64,000 bases of DNA from Burkholderia pyrrocinia (GTDB lineage Bacteria; Pseudomonadota; Gammaproteobacteria; Burkholderiales; Burkholderiaceae): positions 1,302,001-1,366,000 of the forward strand of contig NZ_CP024903.1 of NCBI RefSeq assembly GCF_003330765.1, in the 5' to 3' direction. Both the position numbers and the translations under genes were made by a program. Numbering within the stretch: the first letter of the stretch is position 1; each line of letters begins with the position of its first letter. The notes beneath the pieces are model-generated. The model was given only the letters and a program-made list of their open reading frames with translations. It did not search any database and was not told the DNA's origin. Shown here one piece after another: positions 25,554 to 35,917 of the stretch.

Positions 25554-26585
25554 TTACGCCGCCACCGCCCGCGCCCGCGCCATCGTCAGCGCCGCATCCT
25601 CGATCATGTCCTCCTGGCCGCCGACGAGCCGCTGCCGGCCCAGTTCGACGAGGATGTCGCGCGCGGGAATCCCGTACTTCGCTTCCGCGCGCTTAGCGAA
25701 CAGCAGGAACGACGAGTAGACGCCCGCATAGCCGAGCGTCAGCGCATCGCGGTCGAGGCGGATCGGCGCGTCCATGATCGGCACGACGAGATCCTCGGCG
25801 ACGTCCGAGATCGCGAACACGTCTACACCCGTCTCGATCCCCATCCGGTCGCACACGGCGACGAACACTTCCATCGGCGTGTTGCCCGCGCCGGCGCCGA
25901 GGCCGGCCGCGGCCGCGTCGATCCGGTTCGCGCCGGCGGCGACCGCCGCGACCGAATTCGCGACGCCCATCGCGAGGTTGTGGTGGCCGTGGAAGCCGAG
26001 CTCCGTCTCCGGCTTCAGCGCGTCGCGCACCTGGCCGATTCGCGCGGTCACGTCGTCGGGCAGCATGTGGCCGGCCGAATCGGTGATGTAGATGCAGTTC
26101 GCGCCGTACGACTCCATCAGCTTAGCCTGCACGACGAGCTGCTCCGGCGGCGACATGTGCGCCATCATCAGGAAGCCGACCGTGTCGAGCTCGAGCGTGC
26201 GCGCGAGGCCGATGTGCTGCTCCGACACGTCGGCCTCGGTGCAGTGCGTCGCGACGCGGATCGTGCCGACGCCGAGCGCGTGCGCCATCCGCAGATGCTC
26301 GACGGTGCCGATGCCGGGCAGCAGCAGCGCCGACACCTTCGCCTGCTTCAGTTCGGGAATCACGGCGCTCAGGTACGCCTCGTCGGTATGCGCGGGGAAA
26401 CCGTAGTTGACCGACGCGCCGCCGAGCCCGTCGCCGTGCGTGACCTCGATCAGCGGCACGCCGGCCGCGTCGAGCCCGCGCGCGATGTCGCGCATCTGGT
26501 CGAGCGTGATCTGGTGGCGCTTCGGGTGCATCCCGTCGCGCAGCGACATGTCGTGGACGGTGATCTTCTTGCCTGCAAGTGACAT
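25554..26585 (-). CDS. hsaF: 4-hydroxy-2-oxovalerate aldolase
   Basis: Class II pyruvate aldolase of 343 residues of the DmpG/BphI/HsaF family. It splits a 4-hydroxy-2-oxoacid into pyruvate and an aldehyde. The divalent-metal and substrate-binding motif [10 protein letters not shown] is near residue 10; [11 protein letters not shown] and [14 protein letters not shown] are conserved. ATG at 26585 is chosen (GAGGAG nine bases upstream) over an earlier TTG. It is the last gene of a minus-strand operon. In the known enzyme pair the aldehyde is channelled to the dehydrogenase encoded just upstream. Confidence 0.94.
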   Translation of the reverse strand: MSLAGKKITVHDMSLRDGMHPKRHQITLDQMRDIARGLDAAGVPLIEVTHGDGLGGASVNYGFPAHTDEAYLSAVIPELKQAKVSALLLPGIGTVEHLRMAHALGVGTIRVATHCTEADVSEQHIGLARTLELDTVGFLMMAHMSPPEQLVVQAKLMESYGANCIYITDSAGHMLPDDVTARIGQVRDALKPETELGFHGHHNLAMGVANSVAAVAAGANRIDAAAAGLGAGAGNTPMEVFVAVCDRMGIETGVDVFAISDVAEDLVVPIMDAPIRLDRDALTLGYAGVYSSFLLFAKRAEAKYGIPARDILVELGRQRLVGGQEDMIEDAALTMARARAVAA

Positions 26586-26601
26586 CGCGTGGCTCCTCAA
26601 C

Positions 26602-27501
26602 TCAAGCGGTGGCGGCCGTCGCGGCCAGCATCTGTTCGGCGAAACGCTCGGCCGTGGCGGCCGCGGCGGCGGTCATGATGTCGAGGTTGCCCGCGTACTT
26701 CGGCAGGTAGTCGCCGAGCCCTTCGACTTCCATGAAGACCGACACGCGATTGCCGTCGAACACCGGGCCGTTCTTCAGCGTGTAGCCGGGCACGTAGCGC
26801 TGCACTTCCTTGACCATCGCGTGCACGGATGCGGTGATCGCGTCGACGTCGGGCGGCCCGTCGGTCAGGCAGTGGATCGTGTCGCGCATGATCAGCGGCG
26901 GCTCGGCCGGGTTGATCACGATGATCGCCTTGCCCTTGCGCGCGCCGCCGACCTGTTCGATCGCGCCGGACGTGGTGCGCGTGAATTCGTCGATGTTCTT
27001 GCGCGTGCCGGGGCCGACCGACTTCGACGACACGGTCGCGACGATCTCGCCGTACGCGACCGGCTGCACGCGCGACACCGCGTACACCATCGGGATCGTC
27101 GCCTGGCCGCCGCAGGTCACCATGTTCACGTTCATCTGCGCGCTGTCGAGATGCGCGTCGAGGTTCACCGGCGGCACGCAGTACGGCCCGATCGCGGCGG
27201 GCGTCAGGTCGATCATCCGCACGCCGAGCGCGGTGAGCTTGTCGGAGTTGTCGCGGTGCACGTAGGCCGACGTCGCGTCGAACGCGATGCGGATATCGTC
27301 GTCGGCCACGTGCGGCAGCAGCCCGTCGACGCCCTGGTCGCTGGTCTTCAGGCCGAACTCGCGCGCCCTCGCGAGGCCGTCGGACGCCGGATCGACGCCG
27401 ACCATCCACACGGGTTCGAGCACCGGCGAGCGGCGCAGCTTGTATAGCAGGTCGGTGCCGATGTTGCCGGGCCCGATCAGTGCGCATTTGATTTTCTTCA
27501 T
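26602..27501 (-). CDS. hsaG: Acetaldehyde (propanal) dehydrogenase, acylating
   Basis: NAD-dependent, CoA-acylating aldehyde dehydrogenase of 299 residues (DmpF/BphJ/HsaG family). The Rossmann motif [14 protein letters not shown] opens the protein and the catalytic cysteine is in [11 protein letters not shown] near residue 127. It converts acetaldehyde or propanal released by the aldolase to the acyl-CoA. GGAACAAGCC precedes the ATG. Adjacent to the aldolase, with which it forms a channelling complex in homologous systems. Confidence 0.94.
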   Translation of the reverse strand: MKKIKCALIGPGNIGTDLLYKLRRSPVLEPVWMVGVDPASDGLARAREFGLKTSDQGVDGLLPHVADDDIRIAFDATSAYVHRDNSDKLTALGVRMIDLTPAAIGPYCVPPVNLDAHLDSAQMNVNMVTCGGQATIPMVYAVSRVQPVAYGEIVATVSSKSVGPGTRKNIDEFTRTTSGAIEQVGGARKGKAIIVINPAEPPLIMRDTIHCLTDGPPDVDAITASVHAMVKEVQRYVPGYTLKNGPVFDGNRVSVFMEVEGLGDYLPKYAGNLDIMTAAAAATAERFAEQMLAATAATA

Positions 27502-27514
27502 CTGGCTTGTTCCT

Positions 27515-28297
27515 TTAGATAAAGCGGACGTCGCAACTGCCGATGCCGGAAATGTGCATCGACAGCGCGTCGCCGGCCGTGACCGGAATCAGTTTCGCGA
27601 GCGAGCCGGACAACACGATCTCGCCGGCAAGAAGCGGCACGTCATACGCGGCGAGCGTGTTCGCGAGCCACGCGACCGCGTCGGCGGGATGGCCGAGCGC
27701 CGCATCGCCGCGCCCTTGCGCGACGGGCTCGCCGTTCTTGTCGATCGTCATCTCGCAGGCGGCGAGATCGAGCGTGCGCGGATCGACGCGCGCATCGCCG
27801 AGCACGTATACGCCGCACGATGCGTTGTCGGCGACGGTGTCCTCGATGCGGATCGCCCAGTCGCGGATGCGCGAATCGACGATCTCGAAGCAGGGCGCGA
27901 CGGCGGCCGTCGCGGCGATCACGTCGGTGCGGTCGATGCCGGGGCCGCGCAAGTCGCGCGACAGGATGAACGCGATCTCGCCCTCGGCGCGCGGCGCGAT
28001 CAGCGAGTCGGCGGCAATCGCCTCGCCGGCCGCGTAGTGCATGCCGGACAGCAGGATGCCGAAATCGGGCTGGCGCACGTTCAGCATGTCCTGCACGGCC
28101 TGGCTCGTCACGCCGATCTTCTTGCCGACGACCGCTTCGCCGTGTTCGACGCGACGTTCGATGAAGCGCTGCTGGATGCGGTAGGCGTCGTCGAGCGACA
28201 GCCGGCGCGGGCGGCTCGACAGCGGCGCGACCGGCGCGCGTGCGTGCCACGCGGCGTACAGCTCGTCGCCGAGCGTCGTATGCAGGCGGGAAGACAT
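27515..28297 (-). CDS. hsaE: 2-hydroxypenta-2,4-dienoate hydratase
   Basis: Hydratase of 260 residues in the MhpD/BphH/HsaE (fumarylacetoacetase-fold) family. It adds water to the dienoate released by meta-cleavage-product hydrolysis, giving 4-hydroxy-2-oxovalerate or its homologue. Conserved segments are [32 protein letters not shown] and FEIVDSRI, with the metal-binding glutamates in the last two. Order hsaE-G-F in transcription matches the biochemical order. Confidence 0.93.
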   Translation of the reverse strand: MSSRLHTTLGDELYAAWHARAPVAPLSSRPRRLSLDDAYRIQQRFIERRVEHGEAVVGKKIGVTSQAVQDMLNVRQPDFGILLSGMHYAAGEAIAADSLIAPRAEGEIAFILSRDLRGPGIDRTDVIAATAAVAPCFEIVDSRIRDWAIRIEDTVADNASCGVYVLGDARVDPRTLDLAACEMTIDKNGEPVAQGRGDAALGHPADAVAWLANTLAAYDVPLLAGEIVLSGSLAKLIPVTAGDALSMHISGIGSCDVRFI

Positions 28298-28399
28298 GAA
28301 AGGGCCCTCGAATGGAACAGGCCGCCGTCGCGGGCGGCGTCGTGCGCCGGAGCGGGGCTCCGGCGCGTGGGTCGCGGGCGTTCCGCGTCGGTTGGTCAG

Positions 28400-29782
28400 T
28401 TAGTTACCCGAACTGCGGATCGCGTCCGGCGAGAAGTACGCCTCGTTGAACTGCGGGCTGTTGTCGAGCTTCGGCATCGGGCCTTCGTTGGTCAGGCGGT
28501 CGGCCATGTACGCGCCCGAGATCAGGTCGTGGTAGAACACGACGCCCGGGTAGAACACCTTCGCGTCGAACGCGTACAGCGTCGTCGCGACGTTGGTGCG
28601 CCACAGCTGGCCGCGCGCGTCGTAGTTGTCGGCGAGCAGCGTCATCCACGAATCCTCGTCGAGGTACAGCACGCGCTTCGCATACTGGTGACGGTAGTTG
28701 CTCTTCAGCGTCGCCTGCAGCACCCACACGCGATGCAGCTCGTAGCGGATGTACGACGGATTCTCGTGGCCCTTGGTCAGCAGGTCGGCGTACTTCACCG
28801 AGGTGTCCATCGCCTTGTAGTTGTCGTACGGCACGTAGATTTCGCGCTTGCCGACGATCTTCCAGTCGTAGCGATCACCGGGGCCGTTGTACAGGCGGTC
28901 GTCGTCGACGGTGCGGAAGCCGCCCGGGCCCTGCGGCTGGTCGTAGCCGTACTCGGGCGCCTGGCGCACGCGCCGCGTGCCGGGGTTGTACATCCACGTG
29001 CGCGACGAGTTGTCCGCGCCGGCCTTGTCCCAGTTCGTGAAGCCGACGATCAGCGAGCCGCGGTCGGACAGCGGCAGCTCCGTCGCGTTGCGGTAGTACG
29101 TGCGGTTGTTCAGGTCGCTCTTCACGTCGTACTTGCCGACGTTGCGCGGCGAGTAGATGTCGTAGCGCACCTTGCCCCACGCGATGTTGCCGTCCGAGTA
29201 CACGACGGCCTGGTCGTAGGTCGCCTGCTCGGCGCCGATCGCCGACGAGAAGCGCTGGTTCCACAGCAGTTCGGCAGCGGTCTTCGGGATCGGGTACGGC
29301 ACCGTCGGCGGCGCATTCGTGAGGCCGTTCGCGTCGGACGTCATCGTCGAATCGGGCGCGTACGCGCGGATGTCCTTGTAGACGGAATCCGCGTAGCGGA
29401 AGTCGCGATGGGTCGGATAGACGTTGATCTTGAACGTGGCCGGATAGCGCTTGAACATCGCCTTCTGGCCGTCGGTCAGGTGCTCGGCATACTGCGCCAT
29501 GTTCTCCGCGGTGATCGTGGCGACCGGCTTCTCGCTCGCGAACGGATCGGGGTAGCGGCTGCCGCGCTTGTACTGCACGTCGGGCGGTGTGCCGAGCCAC
29601 TTGCCCGACCATTCGGGCACGCCGCTGTCCTTGCTCGCGGCGCGCACCGCGCCCATCGGCGTCAGCGGGCCGTCGAGCGCCTTCAGGTCGTCCGGCGTGA
29701 CCTTCGGGAACGATGCCGTCGCAACGAGTGCGCACGCGGCCATCACCGACGCGCGCAGGAGGGGGAGACGAATTCGCTTCAT
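28400..29782 (-). CDS. DUF1329 outer-membrane-associated protein
   Basis: Protein of 460 residues of the DUF1329 family (LolA/LolB-like fold, function unsettled). An N-terminal signal-like segment (LLRASVMAACALVATASFPKV) is followed by KVTPDDLKALDGPLTPMGAVRA and repeated beta-rich stretches such as RTWMYNPGTRRVRQAPEYGYD and the ending SPDAIRSSGN. Family members nearly always sit beside a DUF1302 gene, as here, and often near MMPL and YCF48 proteins. Together they are thought to handle hydrophobic substrates at the outer membrane. Confidence 0.87.
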   Translation of the reverse strand: MKRIRLPLLRASVMAACALVATASFPKVTPDDLKALDGPLTPMGAVRAASKDSGVPEWSGKWLGTPPDVQYKRGSRYPDPFASEKPVATITAENMAQYAEHLTDGQKAMFKRYPATFKINVYPTHRDFRYADSVYKDIRAYAPDSTMTSDANGLTNAPPTVPYPIPKTAAELLWNQRFSSAIGAEQATYDQAVVYSDGNIAWGKVRYDIYSPRNVGKYDVKSDLNNRTYYRNATELPLSDRGSLIVGFTNWDKAGADNSSRTWMYNPGTRRVRQAPEYGYDQPQGPGGFRTVDDDRLYNGPGDRYDWKIVGKREIYVPYDNYKAMDTSVKYADLLTKGHENPSYIRYELHRVWVLQATLKSNYRHQYAKRVLYLDEDSWMTLLADNYDARGQLWRTNVATTLYAFDAKVFYPGVVFYHDLISGAYMADRLTNEGPMPKLDNSPQFNEAYFSPDAIRSSGN

Positions 29783-29819
29783 GACAATCCTCTTGCTGAG
29801 TGACGAGCGGCCGGGCCGC

Positions 29820-31385
29820 TCAGAAGTGGTAGGTCGCCGTGGCCAGCACGTAGTCGCGATCCGAGAGCGGGCGCGTGACCGGGTTCGGCGATCCGAGGAA
29901 CTTCGCGTAGACGAGCGACAGCTGCAGGTTGCTCAGGCGCGTGAAGGTCACGCCGGCGGTCACGCGGTGGTCGCCCTGGCCCGTCAGCGAGCCGAGCGCG
30001 CCGGCGAGCGGCGACGTGCCGGTCAGGTCGTGCGAGTAGGTCAGCGGCACGTCGAGATCCCAGCCGTTGAACACGTTCTTGTAGCTGAGCGTCCACGCGA
30101 TCTCCATCGCGAGCGCGTTGCGCGAATTCGTGAGCGTCGTCGAACCGTCGAGCGCCGAGATGCTGCCCGCATGCACGTACGTGAGTTCGCCGACCAGCGA
30201 CTGCGAATTCGCGAGGAAGCTCGGCCCGATCGAATAGATGCCGGACAGGTTGGTCTGCAGCACGTTCGCGCGCGTCGACTGCGGGCCCGTCGCCGTATTG
30301 ACGAGCACGGCCGCGCCCTGGCGGTACGACACTTCGCCCGCGACGTTCACGGGGCCGACCTGCGTCGAGAAGCTCGCGCCGGTCAGCTTGATGTTGCTGA
30401 AATAGGTCTGCTGGTACTGGAGCGTTGGGAAGTACGTCGTGACGACGCTCGGGTTCATGTCGTTGTAGTGCAGGTGGTATACGCCGAGCTCGGTGTCGCC
30501 GAGGACGCGGAAGCGTGCGCCGATACCCCACTGGTTGCGCGCGCTCGGCTTGTCGTCGGGGCCGCGCGGAATGATCAACCCGCCCGGGCCGATGATGAAC
30601 TGCGCGCCGGGGCCCGTGACGTCGGAGTAGCTCCAGTACGTGCCGGGTGCGGTCAGCCGGTTCTGCTGATACGAGAACTGGTAGTAGCCGAGCAGGCTGA
30701 AGTTCGGCGTGATCTGCCACTGCGTCGAGATCTGCGGCACGGGCAGCAGGATGTCCTTCACCTCGGCGCCTGCCATATACGACTTGGTCGCGTCGGACGG
30801 CCCCTGTGCGCCCGCGATGTTCGGGAAGAACAGGCTTTCGCCCCATGCGACGACCTGGTCGCCGACCTTCACGTTCAGGCTGGTCGAACCGATGTGGAAC
30901 GTGTTGTACACATACGCGGCGAGCAGCGTCGTGTGGCCGCCCGACCAGTAGCGCGCATCGCTCGTGAAGTTGTTGTACTGGCCCGACTGGTTCACGGTGC
31001 CCGGCGCGTCGTTGTAGTTCGGACGGTGATAGGCCTGGTCGTAGAACGTGTCCGCGCGCACGAACACGCCCCAGTCGTCGTGCTTCAGGTTCACTTCGCC
31101 GAGCAGGCTGACCTGGTTCTCGATCAGCTTGTTCTTCGCGAAGTTGCGGTCGCCGTCGTCGCCGTTGATGTTCGCCGGTGTCAACAGATTGCCGCTCGGT
31201 GCGCGCGTGCGCATGCCGAGGCCGTAACTGAGCGTGAACGTATAGTCCAGCGTCGTGTCGGCGCCAAGCTCGATCGTGCTGCCGGCGTGCGCGTTGGGAA
31301 CGGCGCACGTCAGCAGCGCGGCGGCCAGCGTCGACAGCGTGGCGGTTGCCCGCTTGTCGGTACGGCGCGAAATCCGTTGATGCAT
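29820..31385 (-). CDS. DUF1302 outer-membrane beta-barrel protein
   Basis: Protein of 521 residues with a signal peptide ending in NAHA, followed by long amphipathic beta-strand sequence of a porin-like barrel. The terminal residue is aromatic (VLATATYHF), as in outer-membrane proteins. Features of DUF1302 include the DYTFTLSYGLGMRT opening and GESLFFPNIAG. It lies 37 bases upstream of the DUF1329 gene. A role in uptake of a hydrophobic catabolic substrate is inferred from this recurring pairing and from the catabolic genes downstream. Confidence 0.87.
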   Translation of the reverse strand: MHQRISRRTDKRATATLSTLAAALLTCAVPNAHAGSTIELGADTTLDYTFTLSYGLGMRTRAPSGNLLTPANINGDDGDRNFAKNKLIENQVSLLGEVNLKHDDWGVFVRADTFYDQAYHRPNYNDAPGTVNQSGQYNNFTSDARYWSGGHTTLLAAYVYNTFHIGSTSLNVKVGDQVVAWGESLFFPNIAGAQGPSDATKSYMAGAEVKDILLPVPQISTQWQITPNFSLLGYYQFSYQQNRLTAPGTYWSYSDVTGPGAQFIIGPGGLIIPRGPDDKPSARNQWGIGARFRVLGDTELGVYHLHYNDMNPSVVTTYFPTLQYQQTYFSNIKLTGASFSTQVGPVNVAGEVSYRQGAAVLVNTATGPQSTRANVLQTNLSGIYSIGPSFLANSQSLVGELTYVHAGSISALDGSTTLTNSRNALAMEIAWTLSYKNVFNGWDLDVPLTYSHDLTGTSPLAGALGSLTGQGDHRVTAGVTFTRLSNLQLSLVYAKFLGSPNPVTRPLSDRDYVLATATYHF

Positions 31386-31540
31386 GGTGTCTCCTCTTGG
31401 GGTATCGACGACGATCGTCTGTGTGTGTTGTCGTGAGAGGCAGAGTAGGGAGATCGCGGTAGCAGGGAATCGTCAAAATGAACTAGATGACTTCCCTAGG
31501 ACTGGCAACGATCGGCCCCGCACCGCTTGCATGGCAGGGT

Positions 31541-32320
31541 TCAGCGCGCGGCTGCCTGCGCGGCGGTCAGGAACGCCGGCCGCTCGCCGCCGCCGTCGAG
31601 CCGCAGGTTCGCGCCCGACGTGTACGACGCGTCGGGCGACGCGAGGAACAGGCACGCGGAGGCGACGTCGTCGGGCGTCGCGAGGCGCCCGGCGGGAATC
31701 GTCGCGCGGATCGCATCGAGCGCGTCGCTGTCGCCGTAATGGCCTTCGGCTGCGGCTTCCGTCTGCACGAGGCTCGGGCTGATCGCGCACACGCGCACGC
31801 GCGGCGCCCACTCGACCGCGAGCGACGTCACCGCGCTGACGAGGCCCGCTTTCGCGGCGCCGTATGCGGCCGTGCCGGGCGACGGCCGCGACGCGCTGAC
31901 GCTCGAGATGAACAGCATCACGCCGCCTTCCGGCTGCGGCTGCATGATCGCGTTCACGCGCTGCGCGAGCTGCAGCGGCGCGATCAGGTTCAGCCGCACG
32001 ATCGATTCGGTGAAGCGCGGCGATGCATCGGCCGCGAGCGCGAACGGTGAGCCGCCCGCGTTGTTGACGAGCACGTCGAGGCCGCCTGCCGTATCGCGGA
32101 TCGTCGCGAGCATCGCGTCGACCTGCTCGATGTCGCGCAGGTCGGCCGCGACGAACGCCGCTGTGCGGCCGCCGGCCGAAGGCGGCGTGTCGGGCGCGCT
32201 GCGTCCGCAGACGAACACGTGCGCACCCGCCGCGAGAAACCGCTCGGCGATGCGCCGCCCGATGCCCTTGGTGCCGCCCGTCACGAGCACCGTCTTGCCG
32301 CTGTAGTCGAATCCGTTCAT
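31541..32320 (-). CDS. Short-chain dehydrogenase/reductase
   Basis: Classical SDR of 259 residues: TGGTKGIG cofactor motif, LVNNAGGSPFALA, catalytic SSVSASRPSPGTAAYGAAKAG, and DDVASACLFLASPDASYTSGANLRLDGGG at the C-terminus. The ATG at 32320 has GGAGG upstream; reading from 32413 would add 31 arginine-rich residues with no domain. It is first in the minus-strand order and divergent from the HsaD-like gene. Likely an alcohol/ketone step of the catabolic pathway. Confidence 0.86.
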   Translation of the reverse strand: MNGFDYSGKTVLVTGGTKGIGRRIAERFLAAGAHVFVCGRSAPDTPPSAGGRTAAFVAADLRDIEQVDAMLATIRDTAGGLDVLVNNAGGSPFALAADASPRFTESIVRLNLIAPLQLAQRVNAIMQPQPEGGVMLFISSVSASRPSPGTAAYGAAKAGLVSAVTSLAVEWAPRVRVCAISPSLVQTEAAAEGHYGDSDALDAIRATIPAGRLATPDDVASACLFLASPDASYTSGANLRLDGGGERPAFLTAAQAAAR

Positions 32321-32458
32321 CGTCAGCCTCCGTTTCCGTGGGCCGATGATAGGAAGAAGCGCGTGCGGCTTCGTAGTCTGAAAGGATGATGCCGGCCGGC
32401 GCCGGCGGCGCAATCATCGTGGCAAGCATCCATCGACAGACGAAGGAGACAACCCGCG

Positions 32459-33295
32459 ATGACGATCCCCACGACGCCGCCGGCCGGCATCTTCACCGAC
32501 GTACCGAGCGGCCTGCGCCTGCACCATATCGAGGCGGGCGAGGGCCGGCCCGTGGTGTTCATCCACGGCAGCGGCCCGGGCGCCAGCGGTTTCAGCAACT
32601 TCAAGCACAACTACCCCGCGTTCGCAGCGGCAGGCTATCGCGCGATCGTCGTCGACCTGCCCGGCTACGGGCAGTCGTCGAAGCCGTCCGACGTCGCCTA
32701 TACGCTCGATTTCTTCGTTGGCGCGCTGCATGCGCAGCTTGCCGCGCTCGGGATCGGGCCGGCCATGCTGCTCGGCAACTCGCTCGGCGGCGCGATCGCG
32801 CTGAAATACGCGCTCGACTATCCGGACGAGGTCGACGGGCTGATCATGATGGCGCCGGGCGGCGTCGAGGATCGCGACACCTATTTCCGGATGGAAGGGA
32901 TCCAGCGGATGGTGAAGCTGTTCACCAATCGCCAGATGAATGACGACACCATGCGCGAACTGCTGACGCTGCTCGTGCACGACCCGGCGATCGTCACCGA
33001 CGCGCTCGTCGCCGAGCGGATGAAGGTGTGCGTCGAACAGCCGACCGAAGTGCTGTCGACGATGAGCGTGCCAAACTTGACCGACGCGCTCGGCGACCTG
33101 CGCAGCCCGGTGCTCGGTTTCTGGGGCACGGACGACCGCTTCAATCCGGTCGGTGGCGCGCTGAAGTTCCTCGAACACTGCCGCGACGCGCGCTTCGTGC
33201 TGATGAACCGGTGCGGCCACTGGGTCATGGTGGAACACGCCGATTATTTCAATCGGGAATGCCTCGATTTTCTTGCGGCGAGGAATACGCGATAA
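32459..33295 (+). CDS. hsaD: HsaD-like meta-cleavage product hydrolase
   Basis: Alpha/beta hydrolase of 278 residues in the C-C bond hydrolase group (HsaD/BphD/TesD). The oxyanion motif HGSGPGASGFSNF is typical of this group. The nucleophile is Ser108 in GNSLGGA, the acid Asp225 or Asp226 in WGTDDRFNP, and the base His254 in CGHWVMVEHADYFN. In steroid breakdown this enzyme splits the ring-cleaved intermediate into a dienoate (substrate of the HsaE-like hydratase) and the C/D-ring acid. The ring-cleaving dioxygenase itself is not in the window. Confidence 0.88.
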   Translation: MTIPTTPPAGIFTDVPSGLRLHHIEAGEGRPVVFIHGSGPGASGFSNFKHNYPAFAAAGYRAIVVDLPGYGQSSKPSDVAYTLDFFVGALHAQLAALGIGPAMLLGNSLGGAIALKYALDYPDEVDGLIMMAPGGVEDRDTYFRMEGIQRMVKLFTNRQMNDDTMRELLTLLVHDPAIVTDALVAERMKVCVEQPTEVLSTMSVPNLTDALGDLRSPVLGFWGTDDRFNPVGGALKFLEHCRDARFVLMNRCGHWVMVEHADYFNRECLDFLAARNTR

Positions 33296-33361
33296 CGCCG
33301 GATGCCCATGAAGGCCGCCCCGCCGGACGGGCGCGGTCGATCTGACCTATACGGAGACAAA

Positions 33362-34150
33362 ATGAAACTCATCGAAGAACTGTTCGACCTGCGCGGCAAG
33401 GTAGCCGCGATCACCGGCGGCGCGCGCGGCATCGGCGCGGAGACGGCGCGCACGCTGGCCGCGGCCGGCGCGAGCGTCGCGATCCTCGACGTGCTGTCGC
33501 AGCCGGCGGAAGCGCTGGTCGAGGAAATCCGCGCGCAGGGCGGCCAGGCCGCGTTCTGGCAGCTCGACGTCACGCACGAGGCCGACGTGTCGCGCGTGTT
33601 CGGCGAGATTGTCGCGCGCTTCGGGCGCCTCGACGTGCTCGTGAACAACGCGGGCATCGAAGGGCACAACGTGCCGACGCACGAGCTCACGCTCGCGCAG
33701 TGGCAGCGCGTGCAGGACGTGAACGTCAACGGCGTGTTCCTGTGCACGCGCGCGGCGATTCCGCATATCGACGCGGCCGGCGGCGGGTCGATCGTGAACC
33801 TGTCGTCGATGTACGGGATCGTCGGCGGCCCCGACGTGCCCGCGTATCACGCGTCGAAAGCCGCGGTGCGGATGATGGCGAAGGTCGACGCGATGCTGTA
33901 CGCGACGAAGAACATCCGCGCGAACTCGGTGCATCCCGGCTACATCCGCACACCGATGCTCGAGGACGCGTTCCGCCAGATGGGCCAGGATCCCGATCGC
34001 GCATTCGAGTACATGCAGACGAACGTGCCGATGGCAAAGATCGGCAGCCCGCGCGACATCGCGGCCGGCATCCTGTATCTCGTGTCGCCGGCCGGTCGTT
34101 ACGTGACGGGTGCGGAGCTCGTGATCGACGGCGGCTATACCGCGCGCTGA
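33362..34150 (+). CDS. Short-chain dehydrogenase/reductase (hydroxysteroid dehydrogenase-like)
   Basis: SDR of 262 residues with [17 protein letters not shown], catalytic [21 protein letters not shown] and GGYTAR end. The layout resembles 3-alpha/20-beta-hydroxysteroid and 7-alpha-HSD-like SDRs, though specificity cannot be read. GGAGAC precedes the ATG at 33362. It lies between the C-C hydrolase and the ETF genes. Confidence 0.86.
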   Translation: MKLIEELFDLRGKVAAITGGARGIGAETARTLAAAGASVAILDVLSQPAEALVEEIRAQGGQAAFWQLDVTHEADVSRVFGEIVARFGRLDVLVNNAGIEGHNVPTHELTLAQWQRVQDVNVNGVFLCTRAAIPHIDAAGGGSIVNLSSMYGIVGGPDVPAYHASKAAVRMMAKVDAMLYATKNIRANSVHPGYIRTPMLEDAFRQMGQDPDRAFEYMQTNVPMAKIGSPRDIAAGILYLVSPAGRYVTGAELVIDGGYTAR

Positions 34151-34188
34151 CGCGGCGCTGTGCTGGCAACGGAACAGGAGACAGGCAG

Positions 34189-34938
34189 TTGAAAGTGCTC
34201 GTGGCAGTGAAACGCGTGGTCGACGCGAACGTGAAGGTCGGCGTGAAATCCGACCGGACAGGCGTCGACATCGCGAACGTAAAGATGTCGATGAACCCGT
34301 TCGACGAGATCGCCGTTGAAGAAGCCGTGCGCCTGAAAGAAGCTGGCGTGGTGACCGAAGTGATCGCCGTGTCGGTCGGCGTCGCGCAGGCGCAGGAAAC
34401 GCTGCGCACCGCACTCGCGATCGGCGCGGATCGCGCGATCCTCGTCGAATCGAACGACGGCATCGAGCCGCTGGGCGTCGCGAAGGTGCTGAAGGCGCTG
34501 GTCGACAGGGAGCAACCTTCGCTCGTGATCCTCGGCAAGCAGGCGATCGACGACGATTCGAACCAGACCGGGCAGATGCTGGCTGCGCTCGCCGGCCTGC
34601 CGCAAGCGACATTCGCGTCGAAGGTGGTGGTGGCCGATGGTCAGGCGACAGTCGCGCGCGAAGTCGACGGCGGCGCGGAAACGCTGTCGCTGACGTTGCC
34701 GGCGGTGGTCACGACCGACCTTCGTTTGAACGAGCCGCGCTACGTGACGTTGCCCAACATCATGAAGGCGAAGAAGAAGCCGCTGGAAATCGTGAAGCCC
34801 GAAGACCTGGGCGTGGATGTGACGCCGCGCCTGAGGGTGCTCAAGGTGAACGAGCCGCCGAAGCGCGCGGCCGGCGTGAAGGTGCCGGACGTGCAGACGC
34901 TGGTCGGGAAGCTGAAGACCGAAGCCAAGGTGCTGTAA
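34189..34938 (+). CDS. etfB: Electron transfer flavoprotein beta subunit
   Basis: EtfB of 249 residues, the AMP-binding half of ETF. It begins [17 protein letters not shown] from a TTG at 34189 behind AGGAGA; the usual ATG is absent. Conserved segments are [35 protein letters not shown] (AMP site) and [19 protein letters not shown] (recognition loop). It should receive electrons from acyl-CoA dehydrogenases such as those at 2-4.5 kb. This is probably a pathway-linked ETF copy. Confidence 0.94.
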   Translation: MKVLVAVKRVVDANVKVGVKSDRTGVDIANVKMSMNPFDEIAVEEAVRLKEAGVVTEVIAVSVGVAQAQETLRTALAIGADRAILVESNDGIEPLGVAKVLKALVDREQPSLVILGKQAIDDDSNQTGQMLAALAGLPQATFASKVVVADGQATVAREVDGGAETLSLTLPAVVTTDLRLNEPRYVTLPNIMKAKKKPLEIVKPEDLGVDVTPRLRVLKVNEPPKRAAGVKVPDVQTLVGKLKTEAKVL

Positions 34939-34954
34939 CAGGGAACGCAAGGAA

Positions 34955-35914
34955 ATGACGATTCTGGTAATTGCGGAGTACGACGCCCCGAAGGAAGCCC
35001 CCTTGGGGGGCGATGCGACGATCAAGGCGGCGACGTTGAACACGGTGGCGGCGGCACAGAAGATCGGCGGCGACATTCACGTGCTGGTCGCAGGACACAA
35101 CGCGCAGGCGGCGGCCGATGCTGCGGCGAAGATCGCAGGTGTTTCGAAGGTGCTGCTGGCCGACGCGTCGCACCTGGCCGACGGTCTGGCCGAGAACGTC
35201 GAGGCGACGGTGATAAACGTCGCGAAGGACTACTCGCATATCCTCGCGGCGGCTACCGCATATGGCAAGAACATCGCGCCGCGCATCGCCGCAAGGCTGG
35301 ATGTCGCACAGATCTCCGAGATCACGGCGGTTGTTTCGGCCGATACGTTCGAACGCCCGATCTACGCGGGCAACGCGATCGCGACGGTGCAGTCGAGCGA
35401 CCCGATCAAGGTCATCACGGTGCGCGCGACGGGTTTCGATCCGGTGGCGGCCGTTGGCGGCAGCGCAGCGGTCGAGAAGATCGAAGCGGCGGCCGACGCA
35501 GGCAAGTCGCAGTTCGTGAGCCGTGAAGTGACGAAACTGGACCGTCCGGAACTCACCAGCGCGAGCATCATCGTGTCTGGCGGCCGTGGTCTGGGCAGTG
35601 GCGAGAATTACACGAAGGTGCTGGAGCCGCTGGCCGACAAACTGCATGCCGCACTCGGTGCGTCGCGCGCCGCAGTCGACGCGGGCTACGTACCTAACGA
35701 CTACCAGGTCGGCCAGACCGGCAAGATCGTTGCGCCGCAGCTATACATCGCGGTCGGTATTTCGGGTGCGATCCAGCACTTGGCCGGCATGAAGGATTCG
35801 AAGGTGATCGTCGCGATCAACAAGGATCCGGAGGCGCCGATCTTCAGCGTGGCCGACTATGGCGTCGTCGGCGATCTGTTCACGCTCGTGCCGGAAGCGG
35901 CCGCGGCGCTCTGA
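34955..35914 (+). CDS. etfA: Electron transfer flavoprotein alpha subunit with N-terminal insertion
   Basis: EtfA of 319 residues, the FAD-binding half of ETF. FAD-site sequences [37 protein letters not shown] and [15 protein letters not shown] are intact. The N-terminus runs [31 protein letters not shown] in parts; by recollection most EtfA proteins go straight from IAEHDN to SIKAATL. The extra residues APKEAPLGG are encoded by a G/C palindrome at 34997-35011. The reading frame is kept, so the protein is probably functional. Confidence 0.92.
   Translation: MTILVIAEYDAPKEAPLGGDATIKAATLNTVAAAQKIGGDIHVLVAGHNAQAAADAAAKIAGVSKVLLADASHLADGLAENVEATVINVAKDYSHILAAATAYGKNIAPRIAARLDVAQISEITAVVSADTFERPIYAGNAIATVQSSDPIKVITVRATGFDPVAAVGGSAAVEKIEAAADAGKSQFVSREVTKLDRPELTSASIIVSGGRGLGSGENYTKVLEPLADKLHAALGASRAAVDAGYVPNDYQVGQTGKIVAPQLYIAVGISGAIQHLAGMKDSKVIVAINKDPEAPIFSVADYGVVGDLFTLVPEAAAAL
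34984..35013 (+). repeat. Palindromic G/C element inside etfA
   Basis: Perfect arms GCCCCC and GGGGGC flank TTG at 34997-35011, preceded by GCCCCGAAGGAA. The element codes for the extra residues near the EtfA N-terminus. It resembles short palindromes scattered in Burkholderia intergenic regions, as far as can be recalled; copy number was not checked. Confidence 0.45.
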
Positions 35915-35917
35915 CCG

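Noticed and set aside
27287..31436. Two long plus-strand frames opposite the hydratase, DUF1329 and DUF1302 genes
   Set aside because: Composition typical of antisense shadows; the minus-strand genes have clear family motifs and ribosome-binding sites.
34984..35013. A frameshift in etfA at the G/C run
   Set aside because: The frame is continuous and all conserved EtfA motifs follow, so the extra bases are an in-frame insertion.
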